Assembly (NCBI GenBank): GCA_944389025.1
Contig: CALXKU010000008.1
Coordinates: forward strand, 1-64,000
DNA from: an uncultured Spirochaetaceae bacterium
GTDB taxonomy: Bacteria > Spirochaetota > Spirochaetia > Sphaerochaetales > Sphaerochaetaceae
Reading direction: 5' to 3'
DNA: 64,000 nucleotides
Shown: in pieces, positions 35,542 through 43,987 of the stretch
Numbering within the stretch: position 1 is the stretch's first letter
Layout of the letters: every line of letters starts with the position of its first letter
The notes under the pieces: generated by a model
Told to the model about the DNA's origin: nothing
What the model saw: the letters and a program-made list of their open reading frames with translations, nothing else
Databases searched by the model: none
Program-made: the position numbers and the translations under genes

Positions 35542-37563
35542 TTAAGCGGTCTTCACATCGCTTTCCTTCTTTTTCATTCCATATTCGTACACGGCTACGA
35601 GTACGAGGACAACAAGACCGATGAGGTCCGTAATCGTCCCTGGAATAACCATGCAGAGTCCGGCAGCTGCAAGAATGATTCTTACGAACGGGTTGAGGTC
35701 TCGTCCAAGGTATCCGTTGAGTGCTGCTGCGATTCCGAATATTCCAAGAAGTGCGGTGATACAGATTTGGACAATCTCAAACACGCTCTGCACGTTAACA
35801 AAGAGCATTGCAGGATTAAGGGCGAAAACGTACGGAACGACGAATGCTGCGATTGCCAGCTTTGTGGCGACAAGGCCTGTCTTCATCGGATCGGACTTGG
35901 CAATAGCTGAACCTGCATATGCGGCAAGAGCGACCGGTGGTGTGATATCGGCAACTATTCCGAAATAGAACACGAAGAAGTGTGCTGCAACAGTCTCGAC
36001 GTTAAGTGCGATGAGAATCGGTGCACATACTCCTGCCATGATACAGTAGTTGGCAGTGGTTGGCACTCCCATTCCGAGCACGATGCAGCAGAGCATCGTA
36101 AGAAGAAGGGCTATCATGACGATTCCGTGTGAGAGCGATACGATGGTTCCAAGAAGGATGGATGCCAGTCCAGTTACCGTGATGCATCCGGAGATTATAC
36201 CTGCGATTCCGCATGCGACTACGACCGTGATCGAGCTTCTTGCTCCGTTCTCGAACGCATCGAGTATCCATCTGAATGAGAGGCTCGGTTTCTCACCTTC
36301 CTCCTCCTCTTCTTTTCCATCTTTTGACAGTCCGATATGAGGGATTATCTTATGGATGACTCCGACAATCATCGCAACGAGGATGGAAAGTGTTGCGGAG
36401 TAGGCCATCGTATAGGTGTTGGAACCGACGAGGTAGATCAGAGCGATGAGAGGCAGAAGCAGATAGAGTTCTTTCAGAAGTTCCTTCGGCTTTGGAAGAT
36501 CTTCCTTAGGAATTCCGCTCATGCCCATTTTCTTAGCTTCAAGGTGTACCGCAATGAATATTCCCGTGAAATAGAGGACAGCTGGAAGAATCGCCATGAC
36601 AGCGATGCGTCCGTACGGAACACCCGTGAATTCGGCCATGAGGAATGCGGCAGCCCCCATGATGGGTGGCATGATCTGTCCACCTGTTGAGGCTGCAGCC
36701 TCGACCGCTGCTGCGAACTCAGGGCGGTATCCCATCTTCTTCATCATCGGAATCGTGATGGAGCCGGAACCTACAGTATTGGCAACAGAGGATCCTGAAG
36801 CCATGCCCTCAAGGGCTGATGCGACAACTGCAACCTTCGCCGGTCCACCTGTAAAGCGTCCTACAGCCGCGTTGGCAAAGCGGATGAAGAAATCGGCTAC
36901 TCCTGTACGCTCAAGGAAGGCTCCGAAGATGATGAAAATTACTATGTATTTCACACATACTCCGACTGGAGTGGAGAAGATTCCGTTTGCTGTGTAGAAG
37001 AGTGTCCTTATGAGCTGAGGCAGTGAGATTCCACTTACCAGTGTGTAGATTACGAGCACACCGGCAACGCAGAGGATCGGAAGTCCGACACAGCGTCTGC
37101 AGAGCTCAACAAGAGCGAGTATACCGATTGCACCTACAATCATGAACATCGGATTCGCCATGATTCTCGCAGAGAGCCTGATAACAGTCATTGAGTTGAT
37201 AGCATAGAAGAAATACGCACCTGAGCCGACAATCATGATTATGATATCGTACCATGGCATGTGATTAACTCTTTCATAACCTTTCTTCACGGGGAATGTT
37301 AAAAAGCCTAGGAAGATTATCATACCCATGAAAACCGAGTAACGTACCTCCTGAAGAGTGGTGAGAAAGATCGCATCAATGATGCAGTAGATTGCGAAAG
37401 CGGCCATGATGTAATGAATGACCTTTTTAGGCAGGCCTTCCCAGATCCTGACATTGGACTCCCTGTCATATTTCTTCATTACCGCTTCTACATCAGCCAT
37501 CGTTCCGACAGAATCGTCGTGATGGTGAAGATGAAAGTGTTTTTCCTTTGTCTTATCTTTCAA
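35542..37563 (-). CDS. TRAP transporter fused permease (second system)
   Basis: The 673-residue permease has the 4TM plus 12TM fused layout. The DctM core has GGPAKVAVVASALEGMASGSSVANTVGSG and STGGQIMPPIMGAAAFLMAE. The N-terminus is hydrophilic and histidine-rich (KEKHFHLHHHDD). The start is TTG 37563, preceded by AAGGAG. It differs from the first system enough to be an old paralogue. It partners with the TAXI protein upstream. Confidence 0.85.
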   Translation of the reverse strand: MKDKTKEKHFHLHHHDDSVGTMADVEAVMKKYDRESNVRIWEGLPKKVIHYIMAAFAIYCIIDAIFLTTLQEVRYSVFMGMIIFLGFLTFPVKKGYERVNHMPWYDIIIMIVGSGAYFFYAINSMTVIRLSARIMANPMFMIVGAIGILALVELCRRCVGLPILCVAGVLVIYTLVSGISLPQLIRTLFYTANGIFSTPVGVCVKYIVIFIIFGAFLERTGVADFFIRFANAAVGRFTGGPAKVAVVASALEGMASGSSVANTVGSGSITIPMMKKMGYRPEFAAAVEAAASTGGQIMPPIMGAAAFLMAEFTGVPYGRIAVMAILPAVLYFTGIFIAVHLEAKKMGMSGIPKEDLPKPKELLKELYLLLPLIALIYLVGSNTYTMAYSATLSILVAMIVGVIHKIIPHIGLSKDGKEEEEEGEKPSLSFRWILDAFENGARSSITVVVACGIAGIISGCITVTGLASILLGTIVSLSHGIVMIALLLTMLCCIVLGMGVPTTANYCIMAGVCAPILIALNVETVAAHFFVFYFGIVADITPPVALAAYAGSAIAKSDPMKTGLVATKLAIAAFVVPYVFALNPAMLFVNVQSVFEIVQICITALLGIFGIAAALNGYLGRDLNPFVRIILAAAGLCMVIPGTITDLIGLVVLVLVAVYEYGMKKKESDVKTA

Positions 37564-37589
37564 ATAATTACTCCTTATTAATTGATAAA

Positions 37590-37611
37590 AGGGCTGTTTT
37601 ACAACAGCCCT
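37590..37611 (-). other. Intercistronic hairpin in the second TRAP operon
   Basis: AGGGCTGTT and AACAGCCCT form a perfect 9-bp stem with a TTAC loop between the binding-protein and permease genes. There is no U-tract after it on the coding strand, matching the arrangement at 11207-11237. Confidence 0.7.
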
Positions 37612-37630
37612 GTGACATTAAAAGCCGTTA

Positions 37631-38590
37631 TTATTTTGTTGGAACCTCGATTCCCTGTTCAGCGAAATACTTCGCAGAGCCCGGATGATATGGGACTGTC
37701 GTAATCGATGTTGCGAATGCGAGGTCGAGCTCTCTACCTTTGTCATGGCTCTGAGATATCGCATCCTTATCATTGAAGATTGTAGATACGACATCATAAA
37801 CCGCATCCTCTGAGACATCGTCACGTGCGATTACAACAGCACCAACTGCTACTGTCTGGCAATCCTCAGGTGTTCCGTATACATCCGCTTTGATCGTATA
37901 GGGGCTGTAGTAAGGGGATGATGAGAGGAGAGTGTCAAGGTGCTCCTGGTCAATTGATACGAGATATACCTGGTGTGTCGTTGCAAGTGTTGAGACAGCT
38001 ACTGTAGGAGCTCCTGCAACTACGAATGCTGCATCAATCTTTCCATCCTGAAGGGCATCGACGCTGTCTCCGAAACTCTGATATGTCGGCTTGATATCGC
38101 TTTCCGTTATGCCGTACGCTCCAAGGATGTCGAGTGCGTTGTAATATACTCCGGATCCTGATGAGCCGATTGATACAGTCTTACCTTTGAGATCGGCAAC
38201 TGTCTTGATATTAGGATCGAGCGTTACGATCTGGACCTGCTCCATATAAAGGGCTGCAACCGTTGAGAAATCGGAAATTGCTCCGGTCTCCGCGAAGAGG
38301 TTCGTACCGTTATATGCATAGCTCATGACGTCCGTCTGTACGAAGCCGAGCTGATAGCTTCCCATATCCATCATCTCGATGTTGTCCTGGCTACCTGCAC
38401 TTACAACCGCTACTACGGAAGTGTCTGTCTCAGAAGAGATTCTCTGGGCAATCACGTTTCCGAATCCGTAATATGTTCCCTGATCTCCTCCGGTTCCGAA
38501 GCGCAGGGAACCTGAATCGCTTCCACCCTGAGCCATGAGCGGCATGAGAGCAAGGGCGACAAGAGCGATGATAGCAATTAATTTTTTCAT
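37631..38590 (-). CDS. TAXI family TRAP transporter solute-binding protein (second system)
   Basis: The 319-residue protein starts at ATG 38590 after GAGGAGG. It has a signal peptide of about 20 residues (MKKLIAIIALVALALMPLMA) without a lipobox cysteine. TAXI hallmarks are LRFGTGGDQGTYYGFGNVIA, QDNIEMMDMGSYQLGFVQTD and VSIGSSGSGVYYNALDIL. Related proteins bind glutamate, other small carboxylates or unknown ligands. No metabolic genes adjoin, so the ligand cannot be inferred. Confidence 0.85.
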   Translation of the reverse strand: MKKLIAIIALVALALMPLMAQGGSDSGSLRFGTGGDQGTYYGFGNVIAQRISSETDTSVVAVVSAGSQDNIEMMDMGSYQLGFVQTDVMSYAYNGTNLFAETGAISDFSTVAALYMEQVQIVTLDPNIKTVADLKGKTVSIGSSGSGVYYNALDILGAYGITESDIKPTYQSFGDSVDALQDGKIDAAFVVAGAPTVAVSTLATTHQVYLVSIDQEHLDTLLSSSPYYSPYTIKADVYGTPEDCQTVAVGAVVIARDDVSEDAVYDVVSTIFNDKDAISQSHDKGRELDLAFATSITTVPYHPGSAKYFAEQGIEVPTK

Positions 38591-38806
38591 ATTTTACCTC
38601 CTCAAAGAAATTAGGAATAAGCTCAATACTGATACTATAGAACTAACTATTAAGGAAAATAATGCGCGTGTCAATGCTTTGAATGTGTTGATATGCGAAA
38701 CAATGAATAATTATGCAGAATTTTTTGGAATAATTCGGAAAAATATTCATATTGATGAAAAAAAAGAAAAATATATTTGCTTTCGAAATCTGATAGATGT
38801 TGTATT

Positions 38807-38834
38807 TTGCATCTTTAAAATATTCTGATATCAT
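38807..38834 (+). promoter_or_regulatory. Leaderless-type promoter of the DUF3842 gene
   Basis: TTGCAT (38807-38812), 16 bases, TATCAT (38829-38834), then seven bases to ATG 38842. Confidence 0.65.
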
Positions 38835-38841
38835 ACGTTCT

Positions 38842-39240
38842 ATGCGGATTTTAGTGATAGATGCCCAGGGCGGCGGGTTAGGTAAGGCGGTCATAACGGC
38901 ACTCAGGCAAAGGGATTGCAATGCTCATATCGTAGCGGTTGGAACTAACTCCAATGCGACGAGTGCGATGCTTAAAGCCGGTGCTGCTGAGGCGGCAACA
39001 GGAGAAAACTCCATTATTGTCACAGCCAGGAAGGCCGATGTCATCATCTGCCCGATCGGCCTTGTGATCGCGGATAGTATGCTCGGTGAGGTGACAGAGG
39101 GGATGGCACTTGCAATAGCAAGAAGTGATGCGAAAAAGATCCTGATTCCTTCCAAGGGCTGCAACAACTATGTCGCAGGGGTGAAGAAGATCGGTCTTAA
39201 AGAGATTATCGACGACGTTGTTGAGTGCGCCCTTTGCTAA
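38842..39240 (+). CDS. DUF3842 family protein
   Basis: The 132-residue protein fits DUF3842: MRILVIDAQGGGLGKAVITAL at the N-terminus (a Rossmann-like glycine loop), VAVGTNSNATSAMLKAGA, VIICPIGLVIADSMLGE and IPSKGCNNYVAG. Function is unknown. It directly precedes the ECF operon leader, and the ECF promoter overlaps its last codons. Linkage to a vitamin-type transporter may be a hint to its role. Confidence 0.75.
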   Translation: MRILVIDAQGGGLGKAVITALRQRDCNAHIVAVGTNSNATSAMLKAGAAEAATGENSIIVTARKADVIICPIGLVIADSMLGEVTEGMALAIARSDAKKILIPSKGCNNYVAGVKKIGLKEIIDDVVECALC

Positions 39241-39261
39241 GAGATATTTTTCTGCTATCTT
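39234..39261 (+). promoter_or_regulatory. Probable promoter of the ECF operon
   Basis: TTGCTA (39234-39239), 16 bases, TATCTT (39256-39261). The predicted start near 39268 would give a leader of about 100 bases holding the structured RNA. Confidence 0.45.
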
Positions 39262-39275
39262 AATTCTGACGTCAT

Positions 39276-39366
39276 GAAGACGGCATATTGCCATGAATGG
39301 CAGAAAACAGATGCCACATAGGGACCGTTTTAAGCGGTCATCTTCCGCAGAAGCGGAGGAGAGGGG
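39276..39366 (+). ncRNA. Riboswitch-like structured leader of the ECF transporter operon
   Basis: A three-way junction can be drawn. P1 is GAAGA 39276-39280 with TCTTC 39341-39345. P2 is GGCAT 39282-39286 with ATGCC 39311-39315, enclosing a hairpin TGCCA-TGAA-TGGCA (39289-39302). P3 is GACCG-N7-CGGTC (39323-39339). The 3' strand of P1 also belongs to a 7-bp hairpin, CTTCCGC-AGAA-GCGGAGG (39342-39359), which covers the GGAGG ribosome site before CTG 39372. The two structures exclude each other, the usual logic of a translational riboswitch. No known class motif (TPP, cobalamin, preQ1, THF) was recognised. Confidence 0.6.
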
Positions 39367-39371
39367 ATTTC

Positions 39372-40139
39372 CTGTTAATCGAATGTGAGAATCTTTCCTT
39401 CTCATATGATGGAAAGAGGGATGCGATAAGTGATATTTCACTTACCCTTGAAAAGGGTGAGTATCTATCTCTGCTTGGAGCTAACGGCTCCGGTAAGAGC
39501 ACTTTGCTTAAAGTTCTTGATCTCATCCTTCCGTATAGCCGCGGGAGGCTTAGCATACTCGGCATGGATGCCCGTGATAAGAATGCCAGAAAGATAATAA
39601 GGCGGAATATCGGATTTGTCTTTCAGAATCCAGAGGCGGCATTCATTTCAAGAACTGTGCTAGATGAGGTGATGTTCTCTCCCCTCAATTTTGGCTTTTC
39701 AAAAGATGAGGCAAGGGCAATGGCCCTATCTGCGCTTTCCGAATTCGGCCTAGACGGATACGATAATGCTCTTCTTAAAGAACTTTCCGGAGGAGAGAAG
39801 CAGCGCCTTATGCTCGCTTCAGTGTTCGTAATGGAGAGCGAGATCATAATACTCGATGAGGCTTTCTCCTTCCTTGACATGCCATCAAAAGCCCTGCTTA
39901 CCTCGGCTATCGGGAAGAGAAAAAGAAAAGGGGCGGGGATAATAAGTGTCACTCATGATGCTGAGGTGGCATCATCATCGGACAGACTGGTACTTCTTGA
40001 GAATGGAAGAGTCCGAGCTGAAGGCCGGAGTGAGGAACTGCTTAAGGATGTTGAGCTTCTAATATCATCTGATATAAGAGCTAGGGATGAGGACCTTTTC
40101 AATTATGTTATGAGTGGAGGCTCCTATGATTTCTCTTGA
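39372..40139 (+). CDS. ecfA: ECF transporter ATPase (EcfA-type, first subunit)
   Basis: The 255-residue ABC ATPase has Walker A GANGSGKSTLLK (about 37), signature ELSGGEKQRLMLAS, Walker B IIILDEAFSFLD and switch histidine VTHDAE. The family normally begins MIxxxNLxFSY; here LLIECENLSFSYDG follows GGAGAGGGG directly, so CTG 39372 is the probable start codon. An ATG at 39297 would place 25 residues inside the leader structure and is less likely. It energises uptake with the next three genes. Confidence 0.8.
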   Translation: MLIECENLSFSYDGKRDAISDISLTLEKGEYLSLLGANGSGKSTLLKVLDLILPYSRGRLSILGMDARDKNARKIIRRNIGFVFQNPEAAFISRTVLDEVMFSPLNFGFSKDEARAMALSALSEFGLDGYDNALLKELSGGEKQRLMLASVFVMESEIIILDEAFSFLDMPSKALLTSAIGKRKRKGAGIISVTHDAEVASSSDRLVLLENGRVRAEGRSEELLKDVELLISSDIRARDEDLFNYVMSGGSYDFS

Positions 40140-40854
40140 TTGCGTCACACTTGAAAGGAGGCATTTCTCTTTCGGCCCTGTCTCAAGGACATTTAAAGAG
40201 GGGGAATGCGTAGCAATCATGGGGGAGAACGGGGCGGGAAAGACAACACTGCTTGATCTCATCTCGAGGCTTGAAACACCATCTTCAGGGACTGTCGATT
40301 CATCTTCCAAGGTATCTTACGCACCGCAGGAGAGTGATGATTCATTCTTCCTTCCGACCGTTCTTGATGAGTTCTCCTATTCTCTCCGTTGCGTTAGGAG
40401 AGGCCTCGGCGTAAGGGAGGAGGCAGAGAGACTGCTGGTAGCAGTTGGCCTTGACTCTTCATATTTAAGCCAATCTCCATTTTCTCTCTCAGGAGGGGAG
40501 AAAAGACTTCTATCCATAGCACTTGCTCTCGCTATGAGCCCCGATATCATATTACTTGATGAGAGCCTTTCTGGACTGGACTGGAAGGGTTACAGAGCGT
40601 TCAGGGCTTTAGTTTCCAGCCTTAAGAACAGTGGTATCGGAATTATTTTCATCAGCCATGATCCGTCAATCCTTGATCTTGCCGATGCTCTTATCGTTCT
40701 CAAGGATGGGAAAATCGTATTCGATGGGAATCCAGTGACCGCAATGGAAGATGGCCTTATTAAGAAGAGTTTCGCCTATTCAAAATCAATGGAGCTTCTT
40801 GGCACTCCGGTACTCTCTCTGAAGGAAATTATTAGGAGGGTGGAAAATGAATAG
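40126..40854 (+). CDS. ECF transporter ATPase (EcfA'-type, second subunit)
   Basis: The 242-residue ABC ATPase starts at ATG 40126 after GGAGG and overlaps the first ATPase by 14 bases. Walker A is GENGAGKTTLLD, signature SLSGGEKRLLSIA, Walker B IILLDESLSGLD and switch ISHDPS. It is divergent from the first subunit and forms the heterodimer. Confidence 0.85.
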   Translation: MISLDCVTLERRHFSFGPVSRTFKEGECVAIMGENGAGKTTLLDLISRLETPSSGTVDSSSKVSYAPQESDDSFFLPTVLDEFSYSLRCVRRGLGVREEAERLLVAVGLDSSYLSQSPFSLSGGEKRLLSIALALAMSPDIILLDESLSGLDWKGYRAFRALVSSLKNSGIGIIFISHDPSILDLADALIVLKDGKIVFDGNPVTAMEDGLIKKSFAYSKSMELLGTPVLSLKEIIRRVENE

Positions 40855-41590
40855 GTTAAGTCCGTTCTGCCGTCTTATTTTCTTTATATTGCTGATGTCC
40901 TCTGCAATATTATCAGAAATGGTTTCTTCCATTCTTCCGGCTCTTTTCTTTGTGTCTCTTGTCGCACTTTCTTCGGGGTGCCGCCTCAAGGACCTGATTC
41001 AGCCGGTTTTCAAGCTCAGATATTTTCTCCTCTTTGTCTTCCTACTTAACGCGCTATTCTCGGATGAGGGGACTCTTTTTTCCCTCTTATTCATCAGGGT
41101 CTCGAAAGTTGGAATCATAAGGGCTTTTCTCATAGTTTACAGAGTTTCTATTGTGACGCTCATTGCTTATCTTTACACTTCATGCTCTGATATCAGCGAG
41201 ATAAATGATAGCCTTTACATACTCCTATCCCCCCTGAAACTCATATTCATTCCTGTTGATACACTCTCATCATCGCTTTCGATCGCACTTTCCATGATTG
41301 ACGGTCTCATGTATGAGAGCGAAAGGCTTAAGAAGGTGAGAAAGCTCAGAAGGCTTGGGACTCCCGAAGGTCTGAGAGAGAAAATACTGGATTACAAGGC
41401 AATCGTTATCCCTATATTCCTCATTGCTTTCAAAAGGGCTGATGAACTCTCATTCGCATTGGAATCACGTGGCTATAGTACGAAGATGAAAGTGAAGTGG
41501 GAGTATCTGAAAATAGGGAAGTGGGAACTCTTTTCACTTCTTTCCGTCTTACTTTTGCTAATTATTATCGTCAGAGGAGGTACAATATGA
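40847..41590 (+). CDS. ecfT: ECF transporter T component (EcfT)
   Basis: The 247-residue membrane protein has five or six hydrophobic segments and the two short coupling motifs of EcfT near the C-terminus, seen as ESERLKKVRKLRRLG and ADELSFALESRGYS (A-x-E-x-RG). It links the ATPases to the S component. It overlaps both neighbours by four to eight bases. Confidence 0.85.
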   Translation: MNRLSPFCRLIFFILLMSSAILSEMVSSILPALFFVSLVALSSGCRLKDLIQPVFKLRYFLLFVFLLNALFSDEGTLFSLLFIRVSKVGIIRAFLIVYRVSIVTLIAYLYTSCSDISEINDSLYILLSPLKLIFIPVDTLSSSLSIALSMIDGLMYESERLKKVRKLRRLGTPEGLREKILDYKAIVIPIFLIAFKRADELSFALESRGYSTKMKVKWEYLKIGKWELFSLLSVLLLLIIIVRGGTI

Positions 41591-42117
41591 TGACGAATAT
41601 AAAGAAAACCGTTATAGCTGCCATTCTTACGGCACTTTGCGTGATTCTTCCAATGGCTTTCCATGCCATACCGAATGCGGGAATTCTCATAAGCCCGATG
41701 CATATTCCCGCCTTCATTGCAGGCCTTACCATAGGCCCTCTTTATGGCCTGATCGTAGGACTCTTAGGACCTTTTTTATCATCCATGCTTACAGGTATGC
41801 CTGCCGTATCCGTCATGCCCCAGATGATGATAGAACTTGCCTCTTATGCTTTCTTTGCCGGTCTCTTCATGCGCCTGATCAGAACTTACAACTATATGGC
41901 AGACATCTATCTCTCACTCTCTCTCAGCATGATTGCAGGACGTGCTGTTGCCGGCATATGCAGGGCTCTGATATTCTCATCCGGCTCATACTCTTTTAAC
42001 GCATGGCTTGCATCCTACTTTGTCTCAACCTGGCCGGCCATCATAGTACAGCTTGCCATAATCCCGGCCATCGTGTTCGCTCTTGAGAAGGCTAATCTGA
42101 TCGAGAAGCGGTATTAG
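41587..42117 (+). CDS. ECF transporter S component
   Basis: The 176-residue protein has six predicted helices and fits the ECF-S superfamily (PF12822 type): IAAILTALCVILPMAFHAIP, SPMHIPAFIAGLTIGPLYG and MIELASYAFFAGL. It binds the substrate. The family includes pantothenate, folate, riboflavin and queuosine-precursor carriers, and the sequence alone does not decide. The ligand of the leader RNA would probably reveal it. The start is ATG 41587, after AGGAGG. Confidence 0.8.
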   Translation: MMTNIKKTVIAAILTALCVILPMAFHAIPNAGILISPMHIPAFIAGLTIGPLYGLIVGLLGPFLSSMLTGMPAVSVMPQMMIELASYAFFAGLFMRLIRTYNYMADIYLSLSLSMIAGRAVAGICRALIFSSGSYSFNAWLASYFVSTWPAIIVQLAIIPAIVFALEKANLIEKRY

Positions 42118-42979
42118 GTTTTAAGTCGAGCTGGGCAAGCAGTACGGCACCGAATACGAGAGCGCATCCTATGAGCTCGTTCATACTGAGTCTTTCAGAT
42201 AGGAGCAATGCTCCCCCGATTGCTGCCCAGACGCTCTCAAGCGATAGCGCGAGGGTTGCTTTCGAAGCCTGTACGTATTTCTGTGCGACCGTCTGCAGAG
42301 TATATGCGACCCCGCATGAAAGGAGTCCCGCATACGCTATAGGGATGGAGGCATCCATGATACTGCTGATATCAGGTTTCTCAAAGACCAGCATGCCAAG
42401 AGAGCAGAGTATTCCTCCAAAGAGGAACTGGAATAGTGAGAGCTCGACGCCATCAGAGTCTTTTGAAACCTTCTCAATTACGAGTATGTGACATGAAAAG
42501 AGCAAGGCGCAGATGAGAAGATACACATCTCCACGCCCCATGCTCATCCCCCCTGATAGGCAGAGCATGTACATCCCAAGAAGGGCGATTATGGCGCATA
42601 ACCAGATCTTCTTTTCAATCTTCTTACCAAAAAGGCGGGATATGAAGGGCACTATTATCATATAGAGACTTGTCATGAATGCGGCCTTTCCCGCATCGGT
42701 GGTCTCTATTCCGAGCTGTTGGAACATCGAGGCTGAGGCAAGGAAGAGACCCATGAGGGCTCCACCCTTCAGAGTTCTTATCATGTATCGCCTATCTTTG
42801 AGATGAATTCTCAGACTCTTGTAAGAGACCGGGATGAGGACAATGGCTCCAAGAAGCATCCTTATTCCGTTGAATGTGAATGCACCGATGCTTTCGGTTG
42901 ATACGCTCTGGGCTACAAAACTCAAGCCCCAGATCAGTGATGTGAGCAGTAGTAAAAGAACAGCGTTTCTCTCTTTCAT
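42092..42979 (-). CDS. EamA/DMT family transporter
   Basis: The 295-residue protein has ten membrane segments in two EamA repeats (LLLLLTSLIWGLSFVAQSVS; GGALLLSERLSMNELIGCALVFGAVLL). The start is ATG 42979; the longer frame to 43255 runs antisense through the panE-like gene. On the minus strand TACTAT lies seven bases before the ATG. It overlaps the S-component gene by 26 bases at its 3' end. Substrate is unknown. Confidence 0.8.
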   Translation of the reverse strand: MKERNAVLLLLLTSLIWGLSFVAQSVSTESIGAFTFNGIRMLLGAIVLIPVSYKSLRIHLKDRRYMIRTLKGGALMGLFLASASMFQQLGIETTDAGKAAFMTSLYMIIVPFISRLFGKKIEKKIWLCAIIALLGMYMLCLSGGMSMGRGDVYLLICALLFSCHILVIEKVSKDSDGVELSLFQFLFGGILCSLGMLVFEKPDISSIMDASIPIAYAGLLSCGVAYTLQTVAQKYVQASKATLALSLESVWAAIGGALLLSERLSMNELIGCALVFGAVLLAQLDLKPNTASRSD

Positions 42980-43051
42980 GGAGAGTATAGTAGAGCTAGA
43001 AGGGTGGAAAATACTAGAGAGTTTGCCAATTTTTCTCCCTCTTTTTCTTTT

Positions 43052-43069
43052 CTTAACATTCCTGTTAAG
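43052..43069. promoter_or_regulatory. Palindrome upstream of the PanE-like gene
   Basis: CTTAACA-TTCC-TGTTAAG is a perfect inverted repeat ending three bases before the -10 box (43072-43077), in the position of a repressor or activator site. Confidence 0.55.
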
Positions 43070-43071
43070 TT

Positions 43072-43077
43072 TATAAT
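43072..43077 (+). promoter_or_regulatory. -10 box of the PanE-like gene
   Basis: TATAAT followed by seven bases and ATG 43085, without Shine-Dalgarno. The -35 region is weak and covered by the palindrome, which suggests regulated expression. Confidence 0.6.
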
Positions 43078-43084
43078 CGTTCTC

Positions 43085-43987
43085 ATGATTGTACGTTTGA
43101 TTGGTTGTGGTGCGGTCGGTACCGTTGTCGCCGATAAGCTGAGCCAGGTCTCCGATTTCGCACTTATTGTCGATGAGAGGAGAAGAAAGAGCTACGGGAG
43201 CGGGATCTATCTGAATGAAAGAAGACTGGACCTTTTCATGGAAGAGCCATCGCATGCTGCGAAAGCAGACCTTGTAATAGTCGCTGTGAAGAATTTCAGC
43301 CTGTATGATTCCCTTCCAATGATAGAGCCTTTCGTTAAAGATGATACTGTAATAATGAGTCTTCTTAACGGCATAGATGCAGAGGGCATACTTTCTGAGA
43401 GATTTGGAGAAGAGAAAGTGCTTCCCTCGTTCATAACGGACCTCTCAAGCAATCATAGTGGCAATGAGACCGTCTGCTTCTCAGGAGGAGGTACGATTGT
43501 TTTCGGAGAGAGAAGCGGCATTGTCTCGGATCGCGTGAAGAAGATAAAGGTTCTCTTTGAAGAGGCTGGACAGCGTTACATTGTTCCAGATGACATCATG
43601 CATGAGAAATGGTGGAAGTTCATGCTCAACACCTGTTATAACACACTCTCGGCAATTCTTGATGCCGACTATGCGGCCATATGCGATAATCAGGATTTCA
43701 TACGTGCTGTACGCATTATAGCCAAGGAGGTCCAGCAGGTTGCCCGCGCGGAGGGTGTTACCATTACTCAGGATGACATAGAGCTCATGATAAGAAGGAT
43801 GGCAAGTCACAGGGATCACGGGAAGACGAGCATGCTTCAGGATGTGGAAGCAGGAAGGGAAAGTGAGAATGCGTTCTTCTCAGGTACAGTCTCACGACTG
43901 GCCCATCAGCATGGTATAGATGCCCCGAATACTGATCTGATCTACATACTTCTTGAGGCCAGGAGGTCCGTCATTGCAAAACATTAA
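43085..43987 (+). CDS. Ketopantoate reductase family protein (PanE/ApbA)
   Basis: The 300-residue NADPH enzyme has RLIGCGAVGTVVADKL at the N-terminus, VAVKNFSL with the lysine, and KWWKFMLNTCYNTLSAIL carrying the catalytic lysine and asparagine. Ketopantoate reductases make pantoate for coenzyme A, though many paralogues act on other 2-oxo acids. It is the first gene of an operon with dprA. Its end overlaps dprA by 14 bases. Confidence 0.8.
   Translation: MIVRLIGCGAVGTVVADKLSQVSDFALIVDERRRKSYGSGIYLNERRLDLFMEEPSHAAKADLVIVAVKNFSLYDSLPMIEPFVKDDTVIMSLLNGIDAEGILSERFGEEKVLPSFITDLSSNHSGNETVCFSGGGTIVFGERSGIVSDRVKKIKVLFEEAGQRYIVPDDIMHEKWWKFMLNTCYNTLSAILDADYAAICDNQDFIRAVRIIAKEVQQVARAEGVTITQDDIELMIRRMASHRDHGKTSMLQDVEAGRESENAFFSGTVSRLAHQHGIDAPNTDLIYILLEARRSVIAKH

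Noticed and set aside
39276-39366. TPP or cobalamin riboswitch
   Set aside because: No CTGAGA/thi-box pattern and no B12-box could be found; the junction geometry differs.
39297-39371. ATG 39297 as the first ATPase start
   Set aside because: It would translate through the structured leader, and the resulting 25 residues are unlike the family. A CATATT box seven bases upstream makes it worth rechecking.
42980-43255. N-terminal extension of the EamA protein
   Set aside because: The extension is charged, antisense to the PanE-like gene and crosses the EamA promoter.
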